DNA of 64,000 bases. Origin: Deinococcus aetherius. Lineage in GTDB: Bacteria > Deinococcota > Deinococci > Deinococcales > Deinococcaceae. The notes under the pieces were generated by a model, which worked only from the letters and a program-made list of their open reading frames with translations, was not told the origin of the DNA and ran no database searches. The position numbers and the translations under genes are program-made. The stretch is taken from assembly GCF_025997855.1 (NCBI RefSeq), contig NZ_AP026561.1, positions 62,001 through 126,000 on the forward strand, in the 5' to 3' direction. Below, piece after piece: positions 10,548 to 19,214 of the stretch (the first letter of the stretch is position 1; each line of letters starts with the position of its first letter).

Positions 10548-13034
10548 GTGCATAACGACGATAAACGGCATTACCTGGAGTCCATCCTTGAGGCGCCCTT
10601 CCGAAAGGACGTGGCCGTACCTTTGCTCCGGCGCGTCCCCGGGGTTGAACATGTCACTGACGTTCATGGCCGCAATGAGAGCGGTGCCGACATCATCTAC
10701 TTCGAACGTGATGCCCTGCACTTCCCGACGTGCGTGGGCGTTCAGTTGAAGGTCGGGCACATTGACTTGTCAACTTCCCGTAAGGGCACCACCTTTGCCG
10801 AGGTGAAGAATCAACTGGACCTCATTTCCCGTGCCACGTTTCATTTGACGGCACCAGCCGGAAAGCATAAAATCTCGAAGTTCATCGTGATGACGACGGG
10901 GCGCATTTCCGAACGCGCCCGCGAGGAACTCGCGAAGCTCGCCCATGAATACAAGCTGAACATCAATTTCCTCGACGGCGAGCGCGTGATCGAACTCGTC
11001 GACAAGCTGTGGCCGGACTTCTGGAGTCACATCGACAAGGGCACGGCCGATTACGCCAGTTCCCTCCGCACCCGGTACACCGAGGTCGAGGATGTTGTCA
11101 AGTTGGGTGCGAGGAAATCTCGACCGATCGACACGCTTTACGTTCGCATGCGCTTGCAGGAGATGCTGGACGAACGGATTCTCGATCTCAACGGCGAGCA
11201 GGTCAGCGTCAACCCACCAAAGGTCGTCGATGAGTTCGAATTGCTGAACGACCCGGGCTTGACGCTCCTCATCGGGGAGAGTGGCTCGGGCAAGCGGCTG
11301 ATCCTGCGCCGCCTCCTATTCGAGCAAATCGAGCGCAACAGCCACCTGCCCAATGGTGGGCTCCTGCCATTCCTGCTAGACGCCAAGGTGGTGGCCGGAG
11401 ATGACGCGGACCTGGAGGTGCATCTACGGCGTGAACTGACCGAGAACAACGGTGGTCAGCTACTCGAAGGGCTGGACGAACGCCTGCGGGACCAGGGGGC
11501 GGTGATCCTGGTGGATCGCCTGACACGCGTTGCCGAGCCCGAGCGCGTGCGTTCCGTTCTCAGGCGGATGGAGACGCTGTACGGCCGCTACCCCAAGGTG
11601 CGGATGATTGCCGCGTTGCGTGACTCCGAGACGTTTGAAGTAACGGAGTTCACGGCCTTCAAGCGGTGGCAGGTCCAAGCGTTCGAACAGACGCAGGTCG
11701 TTTCCCTCGTCAGCAAGTGGTACACCGCACTCGAACACCCGGAAGAGGGACACCTGCACGCCGTCGTCGAGCAGCTCGTGCGGAACGTCATCCAGGGCAG
11801 CCTGCCACGCACACCCCTCGTCTACACCCTCAACTTGGTTTTGCTTGAAAACAACCAGCAGACGACTAACCTTGCGGATGTACTGGACAAGTACGTCGAC
11901 CTGTATCTGGGCAAGTGGGACGACGAGCTGAATGTCCCCTCGGTGTACGACTTTACTTTAAAACGCTCGTTCCTGAGTGAGCTGGCCTTCCGGATGCTGG
12001 AGGACGGGGTTGACCGGCTGGACCGGCACGAGGTCATCACGTTCTTTGACAGCCTGTTCGACCGCATGGGGCGCGACCGGGGCAGCGAGGAAATTTACAG
12101 CGAGATCAAGCGCGGCGGACTGCTCGTCGAGGGAAACGGCCTCGTGCGGTTCGTCCTGTACGCCTTTCAGGAGTGGTTCGCAGGCCATCACATCTACCGG
12201 CGAAAGGACGACGCGTTCGTCATCGAACGGCTCGACGAACGCTTCTGGGGACAGGCCATCATCTTCTACGCAGGGTTGAAGCGGGCCTGCGACGACCTGC
12301 TGGAGAGCGTGTACACCCTGAAGGAAGTTGGAGATTTCCCTGTTCAATTCTATCGCTCGTACCTAGCTGGCATGATCGCCGTCAATGCTGACGAGTCCTC
12401 CGGGGACCACAAGCGTGAAGCGGTTCGTTACGCTCTGTACGGGTACCTGATGCTGCTGCGCCGACTCGGCTTCATCTTCCGGCGCGCCACGGGGCAGGTC
12501 GGGGAATTGTACGCGGGCATGGTCGTGGACTTCATGCTGTATTACGGGGTCGGTTCCGCCCGCCTGTCCCTTCAGTACCGCGAGCTGATGTTCGACAATC
12601 CCACTCGGCCCGTGGTGAACGCCCCTGAGGTCGGGCTCACGGCGTTTAACGCCACCGAGGTGGACCTGCCCCGGTTGTTCATCGCGTCGCTCATGACCCG
12701 CCTCGGGGTGCCCGGCTACCGGGACGCCATGAACGTCATCCTCAGGAGCAGCAATCCGTACATCCTCATGCTGTTGTACATCCGGCTCAACCACATGATC
12801 GACCTGAACCTTCAGCTCACCCCGGATCAGGACCTAAGGGAGTTGCGCTCGCTCCGCCGTGAGGTTCACCGGAAGCTTTCACGCAACAAGGAAGCCGCGC
12901 GGAAGCTGCTCGCAAAAAACAAGCGAATGGCGCAGAGCGCTTACATCCTGCCGCCTCTAGAAGAGGTCATGCAAAACCCCGCGCGGTTTCTGAACGCATC
13001 GGAAGCCGACGAAACGGTGGCGGAGACGGATTGA
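10548..13034 (+). CDS. PD-(D/E)XK nuclease fused to a NACHT/STAND-like ATPase (putative antiphage protein)
   Basis: An 828-aa protein when started at GTG 10548, which has GGAG 5 nt upstream; the frame is open to 10386 but that stretch is low-complexity. Residues 1-110 look like an Mrr-type restriction nuclease: GADIIYF supplies the Asp and GVQLKVG the QxK pair. A P-loop domain follows, with IGESGSGKR at 242-250 and a Walker B-like GAVILVDRL. The Ser/Thr that should follow the P-loop Lys is Arg250. The remaining 500 residues are helical and resemble the sensor half of STAND proteins; no LRR, TPR or WD repeat is obvious. Proteins with this plan act in phage defence: the C-terminal part senses, the NTPase oligomerises, the nuclease cuts DNA. 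Its place among other defence genes supports this role, which is inferred. Confidence 0.75.
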   Translation: MHNDDKRHYLESILEAPFRKDVAVPLLRRVPGVEHVTDVHGRNESGADIIYFERDALHFPTCVGVQLKVGHIDLSTSRKGTTFAEVKNQLDLISRATFHLTAPAGKHKISKFIVMTTGRISERAREELAKLAHEYKLNINFLDGERVIELVDKLWPDFWSHIDKGTADYASSLRTRYTEVEDVVKLGARKSRPIDTLYVRMRLQEMLDERILDLNGEQVSVNPPKVVDEFELLNDPGLTLLIGESGSGKRLILRRLLFEQIERNSHLPNGGLLPFLLDAKVVAGDDADLEVHLRRELTENNGGQLLEGLDERLRDQGAVILVDRLTRVAEPERVRSVLRRMETLYGRYPKVRMIAALRDSETFEVTEFTAFKRWQVQAFEQTQVVSLVSKWYTALEHPEEGHLHAVVEQLVRNVIQGSLPRTPLVYTLNLVLLENNQQTTNLADVLDKYVDLYLGKWDDELNVPSVYDFTLKRSFLSELAFRMLEDGVDRLDRHEVITFFDSLFDRMGRDRGSEEIYSEIKRGGLLVEGNGLVRFVLYAFQEWFAGHHIYRRKDDAFVIERLDERFWGQAIIFYAGLKRACDDLLESVYTLKEVGDFPVQFYRSYLAGMIAVNADESSGDHKREAVRYALYGYLMLLRRLGFIFRRATGQVGELYAGMVVDFMLYYGVGSARLSLQYRELMFDNPTRPVVNAPEVGLTAFNATEVDLPRLFIASLMTRLGVPGYRDAMNVILRSSNPYILMLLYIRLNHMIDLNLQLTPDQDLRELRSLRREVHRKLSRNKEAARKLLAKNKRMAQSAYILPPLEEVMQNPARFLNASEADETVAETD

Positions 13035-13035
13035 A

Positions 13036-13245
13036 TTACTGCCCGCCCGCGAGGCGGTACAGACGTTCAAGTTGGACGGCGAAGTCGTGTATCCTGCGCG
13101 GCGAGCCGTTCAACTCGCGTGCGGTCCTGTCCACCGACTGCTGGGGGACGGTGAGTGCATGAAGCACCAGGAACGGATCGCGGGCGCCGCACGAGGCGTT
13201 CTGAGTTCCACTGCGTTGTACCTGCATCACCCGCCTGCCGTCCAT
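13036..13245 (-). CDS. Small putative HTH-like protein, 69 aa
   Basis: A 69-aa frame convergent with the nuclease-NACHT gene; their stops are 1 nt apart. ATG 13245 has a good AAGGAG site 8 nt upstream, the main reason to call it. The sequence SVDRTARELNGSPRRIHDFAVQLERLY has the spacing of a short helix-turn-helix followed by a helix, so it may bind DNA. No family is recognised, and it could be a remnant. Confidence 0.4.
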   Translation of the reverse strand: MDGRRVMQVQRSGTQNASCGARDPFLVLHALTVPQQSVDRTARELNGSPRRIHDFAVQLERLYRLAGGQ

Positions 13246-13408
13246 GTGCCACTCCTTGTCCCCGTCCCCGGGTCAAAATACCCTACCACGCTGCTGGTTC
13301 CTCTGGTTTCCCCGGACCACAATCTTCATGGACGGTTGAGGGGTCACCGGAAGGACTTTCCTGCTTGGTTCAGCATGCGCGCTCTACGCTCGACAGTGCC
13401 GCAGTCGC

Positions 13409-13786
<378 letters not shown>

Positions 13787-13900
13787 GGAGCCTCCAGTGT
13801 CGAACGCCTAGACCGAGGGCTGAATGTGACTCAGGCCGTGGACTGCTGCACCTGGGGCAGCAAGAAGCGCCCCGTCTAAGGCACTGAAGTGAAACGAGGT

Positions 13901-14311
13901 TTACTCGCTGGCTGCCGCGTCGCCCGTGCCGCCGAGCGCTCCCTTGAGGGTGTTGGCGACTTTGAACGCGACTTTGCGGCCCGCGGGGATTTGAATTCTC
14001 TCGCTGGTGCCGGGGCGCACGCCGGTGCGGGCGGCCGTCTGCTTCACGCTGAGCGTCCCCAGGCCCGGCAGGCCGACACTCTTCCCGCTCCTCAAAGCGT
14101 CCACGATCACTTCCATCGCGGCGTCCACGACCTGACCGGCCTGTTTCTTGGGCAGGCCACTCTGTTGGGCGACCCCCTCGACGAGCTGCGTCTTGGCGAT
14201 CTTGCCGCCCTCGCTGCTCTCGGTGAGAGCTTGCGGAGCCGGTTCTGCTTCCACCACTTGCTGCTTGGCCGAGGTCTTCTTCGCCGGAGCCTTCGCCGCT
14301 TTTTTGGTCAT
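13901..14311 (-). CDS. hup: HU family nucleoid protein with Lys/Ala-rich N-terminal tail
   Basis: The core ([17 protein letters not shown]... [24 protein letters not shown]) is a typical HU/IHF domain that bends and compacts DNA as a dimer. The preceding tail ([17 protein letters not shown]) resembles the long basic extension known from Deinococcus HU. I place the start at ATG 14311 for this reason, giving 136 aa. The frame stays open upstream for 55 more codons to a TTG inside the neighbouring IS6 end. That part ([22 protein letters not shown]) looks protein-like, so it may be the end of an older upstream gene now fused in frame. No strong ribosome site is seen at either start. Confidence 0.8.
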   Translation of the reverse strand: MTKKAAKAPAKKTSAKQQVVEAEPAPQALTESSEGGKIAKTQLVEGVAQQSGLPKKQAGQVVDAAMEVIVDALRSGKSVGLPGLGTLSVKQTAARTGVRPGTSERIQIPAGRKVAFKVANTLKGALGGTGDAAASE

Positions 14312-14466
14312 GGCCTGCAGCGTGACCGCTGCACTCTCCGAATGCAAGCCGTTGTTCTCGAACGCCTCCAAATCCCGGGGACTCAGGCTCGCGTCGAGTA
14401 CGAACGTTTCCACCGTGAATCCTGCCGGCACGTCTTCCGCCGCCTGCCGTTCTAATTCCGTCCGCA

Positions 14467-15268
14467 GTTCTGGCAATGCAATCTCGGTAGGCTAGCGAGC
14501 TGTGTCTGACCGGAAGCCGTACCGCCACCGTTTCCCGCTGAGCGTCATAGGCTACGCCGTCTGGCTGTACCACCGCTTCCCCCTCAGCCAGCGAGACGTC
14601 CAGGAGTTGCTGCAAGGGCGCGGCATCCAGGTGAGTCACGAGACCCTGCGGCAGTGGAACATCAAATTCGCTCCCTTGCTCACCGAGGAACTCCGCCACC
14701 GGGAACCCCGACGTGCCCTCCCAGTGGCATCTCGACGAGGTCTGCGTGCCGGTGGGAGGTGTTAGACATTGGCTGTGGCGTGCTGTGGATGAGCACGGCG
14801 CGGTGCTCGACCTCCTGCTCCAGCCACATCGGGACACCCAGGCCGCCCGAACCTTCTTTACCCGGCTGCTCGGTGAGTACAAGGTTCCCGAGGTCATTCA
14901 CACCGACAAACTCTGGAGCTATGGAGCGGCCATCCGAGAACTTCCCGTGCTCCACGACGGAGAGCACGTTCAGGTGGCCTCGACAGCCCACTGCAACAAC
15001 CTGACCCTGCAAGCGCACCGGCCCACCTGGCAGCAGGAGCGACAACACCTGGGCTTCAAGCGACGACGACGGACCCAGGAGTTCCTTGCCCTGCACGCCC
15101 GAGTCTCGAACCTTCACCAGCACACCCGAACCACCGTCTCCGCCCCCCTGCGACGAAGCCACCTGCAGTGTGCCCTCCAGGTTTGGCGTGAGGTGGTGCG
15201 ACAGGCCGCCTGAAGTTCAGGCGGCCTTGCTGCAAACGTCGGCCTGCTTGCTGTTAAGTTGCCAGAAC
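14467..15268 (+). mobile_element. Decayed IS6-like element, copy A
   Basis: An element of about 802 bp bounded by GTTCTGGCAA (14467-14476) and its inverted copy TTGCCAGAAC (15259-15268). It contains one frameshifted transposase gene. A strong hairpin (AGGCCGCCTGA / TCAGGCGGCCT, 15203-15227) overlaps the transposase stop; copy C has the same arrangement. The 8 bp on each side do not match, so no target duplication remains. Confidence 0.75.
14502..15213 (+). pseudogene. IS6-like transposase, frameshifted, catalytic Glu lost (copy A)
   Basis: The first part from GTG 14502 encodes the zinc-finger/HTH-like head (YRHRFPLSVIGYAVWLYHRF, LSQRDVQELL). The frame shifts at about 14715, after LRHREPRR, where the sequence continues in another frame with QWHLDEVCV. 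The catalytic Asp residues in WHLDE and IHTDKLWSYGAA remain. The third catalytic residue, in the motif NNLVEQSHRP of copy C, is replaced here (NNLTLQAHRP). The protein should be inactive. Confidence 0.8.
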
Positions 15269-15337
15269 TACTGAAAGACATCGTTTATAGAGGACCATCC
15301 ACTATGTGAGGTCCCCTCTCAAATGCTTTGCTGCGCT

Positions 15338-16048
15338 TCAGCTTGGCGGGTCAGCAATTTCCTGCCTGAGCACCACAGCACGCTTCAGGATGCTTAGGCG
15401 CAGGTGCAGACTGGTGAGCAGGTCATTCACGAGGAACGCCGCGATCGTGAACCCAACCGCAGTACCTAAAAGAACGCCAGACGCCTGCTTTGCTACGCCG
15501 ACCTCCTTAGCGATGCCGATGTAACCGGCTGTGAGGCTGAGCACGATGGCGAGAACTCCTCCTTGTCGCACGCCACCCAGCAGCAGTGAAACGTTCTGCT
15601 CAAGGACGCCGACACGCTGTTCCAGCTGCTGAGTGGCGTGTCGCAGCGTACGCAGGGGAAGGAGCAGCAACTGCTCGAGAATCTTCGTTTCACGTTGGCT
15701 GACCGTCACCATCGTGTCCATCACATCATGGACGGAATGCCGTACGTCAGACCAGAGCCGAACGGTGCCGACGATGATGGCGAGGAGCAGCCACAGCACG
15801 GCAACTCCAACACCCCACCAGAAGAGGGTCAAGCTGTTGAAGATAAACGCTCGCGCGATGAGGACGAGTGCGGAGACAGGGAGAGCCACGACCATCAACA
15901 CCACCGCAGCGAGGCGCCTCGGATTTACCTGCCACTGCGCTGGGCTCCGAAGCAGCGTTGCGATGGGGTCGGGGCGCACTGGGCGTAGCGTCTCGTAGAC
16001 CGTCGGGACTTGGTCTAGCTCCTCTTTGACAGTAGCGACGTCCAACAT
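15338..16048 (-). CDS. Four-helix membrane protein coupled to the ubiquitin-like operon
   Basis: A 236-aa protein. Two hydrophobic segments lie at about 46-66 and 73-95. A cytoplasmic-looking helical part follows, with heptad-like spacing (RETKILEQLLLLPLRTLRHATQQLEQRVGVLEQNV), and then two more hydrophobic segments (about 160-180 and 188-208). Its ATG overlaps the E1 stop by one base (TGATG), so it is translated as the fifth gene of the operon. No family is recognised. It may be an effector, an anchor or the modified target. This is inferred from gene order alone. A short Ser/Pro tail ends the protein; no lipobox or signal peptide is present. Confidence 0.75.
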   Translation of the reverse strand: MLDVATVKEELDQVPTVYETLRPVRPDPIATLLRSPAQWQVNPRRLAAVVLMVVALPVSALVLIARAFIFNSLTLFWWGVGVAVLWLLLAIIVGTVRLWSDVRHSVHDVMDTMVTVSQRETKILEQLLLLPLRTLRHATQQLEQRVGVLEQNVSLLLGGVRQGGVLAIVLSLTAGYIGIAKEVGVAKQASGVLLGTAVGFTIAAFLVNDLLTSLHLRLSILKRAVVLRQEIADPPS

Positions 16049-17565
16049 CAGGTCACCACCAGCGTCCGCGCGACGAGGGCGCGGAATTGCTGGATGGTAG
16101 CTCGGCGCTCGGTGCAGGTACAGCGCTGCCCCCGTGCTAGGTCCACGGTCACGCCGAATGCCGGGCCGCGGAGCACGTCGAACTGATAGCGCGGAGCGAG
16201 GGGTGACGGTCGTCCCTCGACGTGCCGGACAAGTTCGGCGACCACCATGCAGGCGCTGAGGCAGGCGACGAACGGCACGGAAGGAGCGAAGCCCTCGCGC
16301 TGCTGGTCATCGGTGAGGGTGCGCATGACGCCCTCGGCGACCACGGAGCAGATAGGCCGCCCCACCTGCCCGGCGAGCCAGGCGCGTTGGTGCTCCGGTG
16401 CAGCGTGGACGTCCGCGTCCGTCACCAGATCGTCCGGTTGAGCGAGCCGCAAGGGAGCAAGACCAGTCGCACGGACCTGCTGGGTGGCGGCATCGCGGAC
16501 TGGCAGTTCGAACAGGCACAGCAGGCATGCCACGTCCTCGTCCGCCGGGTGGCAGCTCACCTGGCACATCAACGGGCCAATGGCCCCGTCAATGACCACG
16601 TCCGGCCAGAGTTGTTGCTGCACGCTGTGACGAGCCTCCACGTTGTCGAGGCCGTTCAGCACAACCCGGTGAATCGGCAGGCCGTCCTGGCTCCCGAACG
16701 ACAGGTCCTCCAGGCGGGCTTCGTGCGCGTACACCGGTGAGGAGGGAAGGCGTGAACGCAGGAACCCGGCGAGTTCCCCGGCCTTGGCCTTCCCGAGCCC
16801 GTCTGGCCCCAGCAGCAGGCAGGTCCCGAGGTTCTCGTCACCGTACGTTTGCCGGTCAACGATGTCGATGCGGCCGTGCAGGGGCAGATCGGCCAGCAGT
16901 GCCGCGATGCCGTTACCGATGGCGCCCGCGCCGGTGAGGAGCAGCGAGACGTGCAGTTCCGATGGAAGGGGTGGCCCGGGGTCGTTCCCACCCGTCTCAA
17001 GGCTGTCGAGCGAGAAGGTAAGGTTGTCGAACATCGCCGCCCGGTCAGGCTTCACGGGCAGCAGGCGCTTGAACACCTCGGCCGCGCCAAGAGACGCGGC
17101 AGCCAGCGCACCAACCGGGTTCCACTGGTCACAGGTGTTGTCCAGAGGCGTTGGACCTGAGGTGACGCGCGCGAGCCAACCGTTGCTGTTCACGGACGTC
17201 CACGGCAGGTCAGGACGGGCCGAGCTGCCCACGTTCAACACTGCTGCGAACGCCTGCGGGTTCGGGGGGGTAGTCACGAAGCGCACGGTTGAGCCGAACT
17301 CGATGTGCCGTGCGAGGGCGGTGCTGGTCGCAGCCAGTTCGGCAGCTTCCGCAGGCAGGAACACGGTGAGATTCAGGGTGGTGCGGACAAGCAGACGCAG
17401 CGCATGCTGGAAGGAGGCCGCGCCATTACGCGTGAGCAGCACCTCAGGTTCGCCGGTCAGGAGAACCTGAGCCTGGATGAAGCGGTGGAGGTCACCGGCT
17501 TCCGGACGGGTCGTCGCCGCAGTCTTCACCAGCCGGCTGAAAGCGAGGTCGACGTCGACGCTCAT
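16048..17565 (-). CDS. E1-like ThiF-fold adenylyltransferase (BilD-like)
   Basis: A 505-aa E1-type enzyme. By family knowledge it would adenylate the C-terminal Gly of the Ubl encoded upstream and pass it on to the E2. The ThiF/Rossmann core runs from about 205: nucleotide loop TGAGAIGNGI (211-220), IDIVDRQTYGDENLG with the ribose-binding Asp237, and a GLDNVEARH motif (306-313). Cys residues in VACLLCLF (347-350) could form half of a zinc site or carry the thioester. The N-terminal 200 residues are a second domain not clearly related to other E1s. The gene overlaps the JAMM gene upstream by 4 nt and the membrane-protein gene downstream by 1 nt. The order Ubl-E2-JAMM-E1 matches Bil antiphage operons. 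Confidence 0.85.
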   Translation of the reverse strand: MSVDVDLAFSRLVKTAATTRPEAGDLHRFIQAQVLLTGEPEVLLTRNGAASFQHALRLLVRTTLNLTVFLPAEAAELAATSTALARHIEFGSTVRFVTTPPNPQAFAAVLNVGSSARPDLPWTSVNSNGWLARVTSGPTPLDNTCDQWNPVGALAAASLGAAEVFKRLLPVKPDRAAMFDNLTFSLDSLETGGNDPGPPLPSELHVSLLLTGAGAIGNGIAALLADLPLHGRIDIVDRQTYGDENLGTCLLLGPDGLGKAKAGELAGFLRSRLPSSPVYAHEARLEDLSFGSQDGLPIHRVVLNGLDNVEARHSVQQQLWPDVVIDGAIGPLMCQVSCHPADEDVACLLCLFELPVRDAATQQVRATGLAPLRLAQPDDLVTDADVHAAPEHQRAWLAGQVGRPICSVVAEGVMRTLTDDQQREGFAPSVPFVACLSACMVVAELVRHVEGRPSPLAPRYQFDVLRGPAFGVTVDLARGQRCTCTERRATIQQFRALVARTLVVT

Positions 17566-18101
17566 GCGCTCCCCTCCCCCACGGTCAGCACCTCAACCTC
17601 CCGGTCGTCCGGGAAGAGGATGCGGGCCTGCATTTCGTGCGCGTTGAGCAGGCGGTACCCCGCCCCGGGTTCGTACACGTGGAACCCGAAGTCACTCGTG
17701 CGGGTGTGCGGATTAAGAGCGTAGTCGGGCGCCACGGCGGACAGGTATGACGGGACACGCAGACCGTACGCGTGGTCCACCCGGGAGAAACGCACGCCAG
17801 ACCCGGGGCCATGCGAGTGCACCTGCCCGACCAGACGGACGCCGAGGTCGTAGGCGAGGTCCCCGACCTCCGCGAACAACTTCGGGTCGATGGTGAGCAG
17901 ATCCGGCGCTTTGGACACGAGGGAACCGCGCAGGACGGCGACGTGCGTCACCTCGGCCATGCCCTCAGTGCGATGGCCGAGCCACAAGGCGACGCCCTCG
18001 TTGCCGCGGCGCCCGTCCCGGGCCATCTCTGCCAGGGACGTGCGGACGGCGGCCTCGGGTAGCACCCACGTCGTGATGGTCGGAAAGAACGAGGTTGTCA
18101 T
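17562..18101 (-). CDS. JAB/MPN (JAMM) isopeptidase (BilC-like)
   Basis: A 179-aa metalloprotease-like protein, expected to cleave the Ubl from its targets or process it. Glu35 in NEGVALWLG and HSHGPGSGVRFSRVD (His95, His97, Ser106, Asp109) form the JAMM zinc site. The His-to-Asp spacing is one residue longer than the usual HxHx10D. The frame is open to 18209, but ATG 18101 overlaps the E2 stop (ATGA) and starts the fold at once, so it is preferred. It overlaps the E1 gene by 4 nt downstream. The Ubl already ends in Gly, so removal from targets is more likely than maturation of the precursor. Confidence 0.85.
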   Translation of the reverse strand: MTTSFFPTITTWVLPEAAVRTSLAEMARDGRRGNEGVALWLGHRTEGMAEVTHVAVLRGSLVSKAPDLLTIDPKLFAEVGDLAYDLGVRLVGQVHSHGPGSGVRFSRVDHAYGLRVPSYLSAVAPDYALNPHTRTSDFGFHVYEPGAGYRLLNAHEMQARILFPDDREVEVLTVGEGSA

Positions 18102-18535
18102 CCGGCCCTCCCCGCGAAGGTGTGGTCCAACGTTTCCTGGAGGGTACGCAGGACTTTGAGGAGGACGTTGCCGTGGGCATGCCAGCGGTAGTTGGGGTCG
18201 AGACGCCACTCCTGGTGCAGGGCGAACCCCTCTGCCGTGTAATTCGAGCAGATGTCTCCTGGTGGCCGGAAGCCCTGAGCGTGAGGCCAGGCGCGGGGTA
18301 GGTCTTCCCGCTGGGTTTCAGGGTCACGGAACTTCACGGAAGGAGCCTCGTTGGGGTAGTCCGTCCAGCGGAGGACAGCATGAAACGTCTCGGTGGGAGT
18401 ACTGGCGGGCGTGAGGGAAGCGAGAACCTCCAGCGGTGCGGGGCACTGGAGGTTCCACTTCGCCGCTTCCGCCAGCTCCTGCACCCTGGAGAAGTCCTCG
18501 TCCAGGGTGAGTTGAGCGAAGCTGGGGATGGTCAC
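18098..18535 (-). CDS. E2-like conjugating enzyme (BilB-like)
   Basis: A 145-aa UBC-fold protein. YPNEAPSVKF (60-69) matches the E2 'YPxxPPxVxF' strand. GDICSNYT (93-100) supplies the likely catalytic Cys96, and RWHAHGNVLLKVLRTLQETL corresponds to the C-terminal helix of E2 enzymes. It would accept the Ubl from the E1 and transfer it to a substrate without a recognisable E3 in the locus. It starts at GTG 18535, only 3 nt after the Ubl stop, and its own stop overlaps the JAMM start. It lacks the HPN tripeptide of eukaryotic E2s, as is usual in bacterial relatives. Confidence 0.8.
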   Translation of the reverse strand: MTIPSFAQLTLDEDFSRVQELAEAAKWNLQCPAPLEVLASLTPASTPTETFHAVLRWTDYPNEAPSVKFRDPETQREDLPRAWPHAQGFRPPGDICSNYTAEGFALHQEWRLDPNYRWHAHGNVLLKVLRTLQETLDHTFAGRAG

Positions 18536-18538
18536 GGC

Positions 18539-18853
18539 TCAGCCCTGAGTGATGAACTGGGTGAGGGTGAACTTCGCCTCGGGGTGCCCGCCGAGCAACT
18601 GCCCCAGCGTCTGGTTGGGGTCGGACAGCTTGGAGCGCTCGTAGACCAGCTCGTAGTGAACGGTACCGCCGTCCTCAGCTGCCCCGTCCATCAGCCCGAA
18701 GGTGCGGAGCACCTCGAGTTTGAGCTGACCGACCGTGGTGGTGGGGTCGAGGTGCGCGTGGTACGGCTTTTCGGCGGCGGGGTACTGCACGCGGACATTC
18801 ACTTCGTGCGGTTTGGCCTGATGGGGGGCGAGCGTCTGATTCTGGCTGGTCAT
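18539..18853 (-). CDS. Ubiquitin-like beta-grasp protein (BilA-like modifier)
   Basis: A 104-aa protein with one beta-grasp domain: strand VNVRVQYPA, turn, AHLDPTTTVGQLKLEVLRTFGL (strand and helix), then VHYELVYERSKLSDPNQTL and KFTLTQFITQG. A flexible Gln/Pro-rich arm of about 16 residues comes first. The last residue is a single Gly, which would be ready for adenylation without trimming. ATG 18853 has AGAGGTGG at the correct distance; the longer frame to 19018 encodes low-complexity sequence. It is the first gene of the operon. Having one domain sets it apart from ISG15-like BilA proteins with two domains. Confidence 0.8.
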   Translation of the reverse strand: MTSQNQTLAPHQAKPHEVNVRVQYPAAEKPYHAHLDPTTTVGQLKLEVLRTFGLMDGAAEDGGTVHYELVYERSKLSDPNQTLGQLLGGHPEAKFTLTQFITQG

Positions 18854-19214
18854 TTGTGAACCACCTCTTTCGGGCGTGACCTTGACGGTGGGTACAAGGC
18901 CAGGTAGGGTGGTTGCATCAACAGCATCCACCGGCGACTTCGGTCGACTGGTCGTCACCTCGCTTCGAGCGGCAACTCGGGCGGGGTTCGTCGTTGTGCC
19001 TCTACGGCGCGGGTCCACTCATGGCCTTCTTGTACCACGCCCGCAGCACGGATTGCAAGAAGCCACATGGGTGAGCGTTACTTCTGGTCCAGAAAATGCC
19101 CTTCAGAGCGGAGAAACGTTTACTACGGCCACTAGCTTTTCTAACGCTTTTCGTGTAACATCACTTTGGGGAAGTGTAGAACGCATGACCCTGAGGGGAA
19201 AGGAGATGACGACC
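18854..19214. promoter_or_regulatory. Divergent control region between the Ubl operon and the XRE-ImmA cassette
   Basis: This 361-nt region must hold promoters for both directions. The clearest element is an inverted repeat CACTT-TGGGG-AAGTG (19162-19176), about 40 nt before the XRE-ImmA start and next to a TAACAT that could be a -10 box. It is a plausible operator for the XRE domain. No motif like the Deinococcus radiation/desiccation palindrome was found. The region is less GC-rich than its surroundings near the XRE gene. Confidence 0.45.

Noticed and set aside
14459..15276. Target-site duplication for IS6-like copy A
   Set aside because: The 8 bp on the left (CGTCCGCA) and right (TACTGAAA) do not match.
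18854..19214. A DdrO-type radiation/desiccation response palindrome near the IrrE-like gene
   Set aside because: No site close to the known 17-bp motif could be read in the region.
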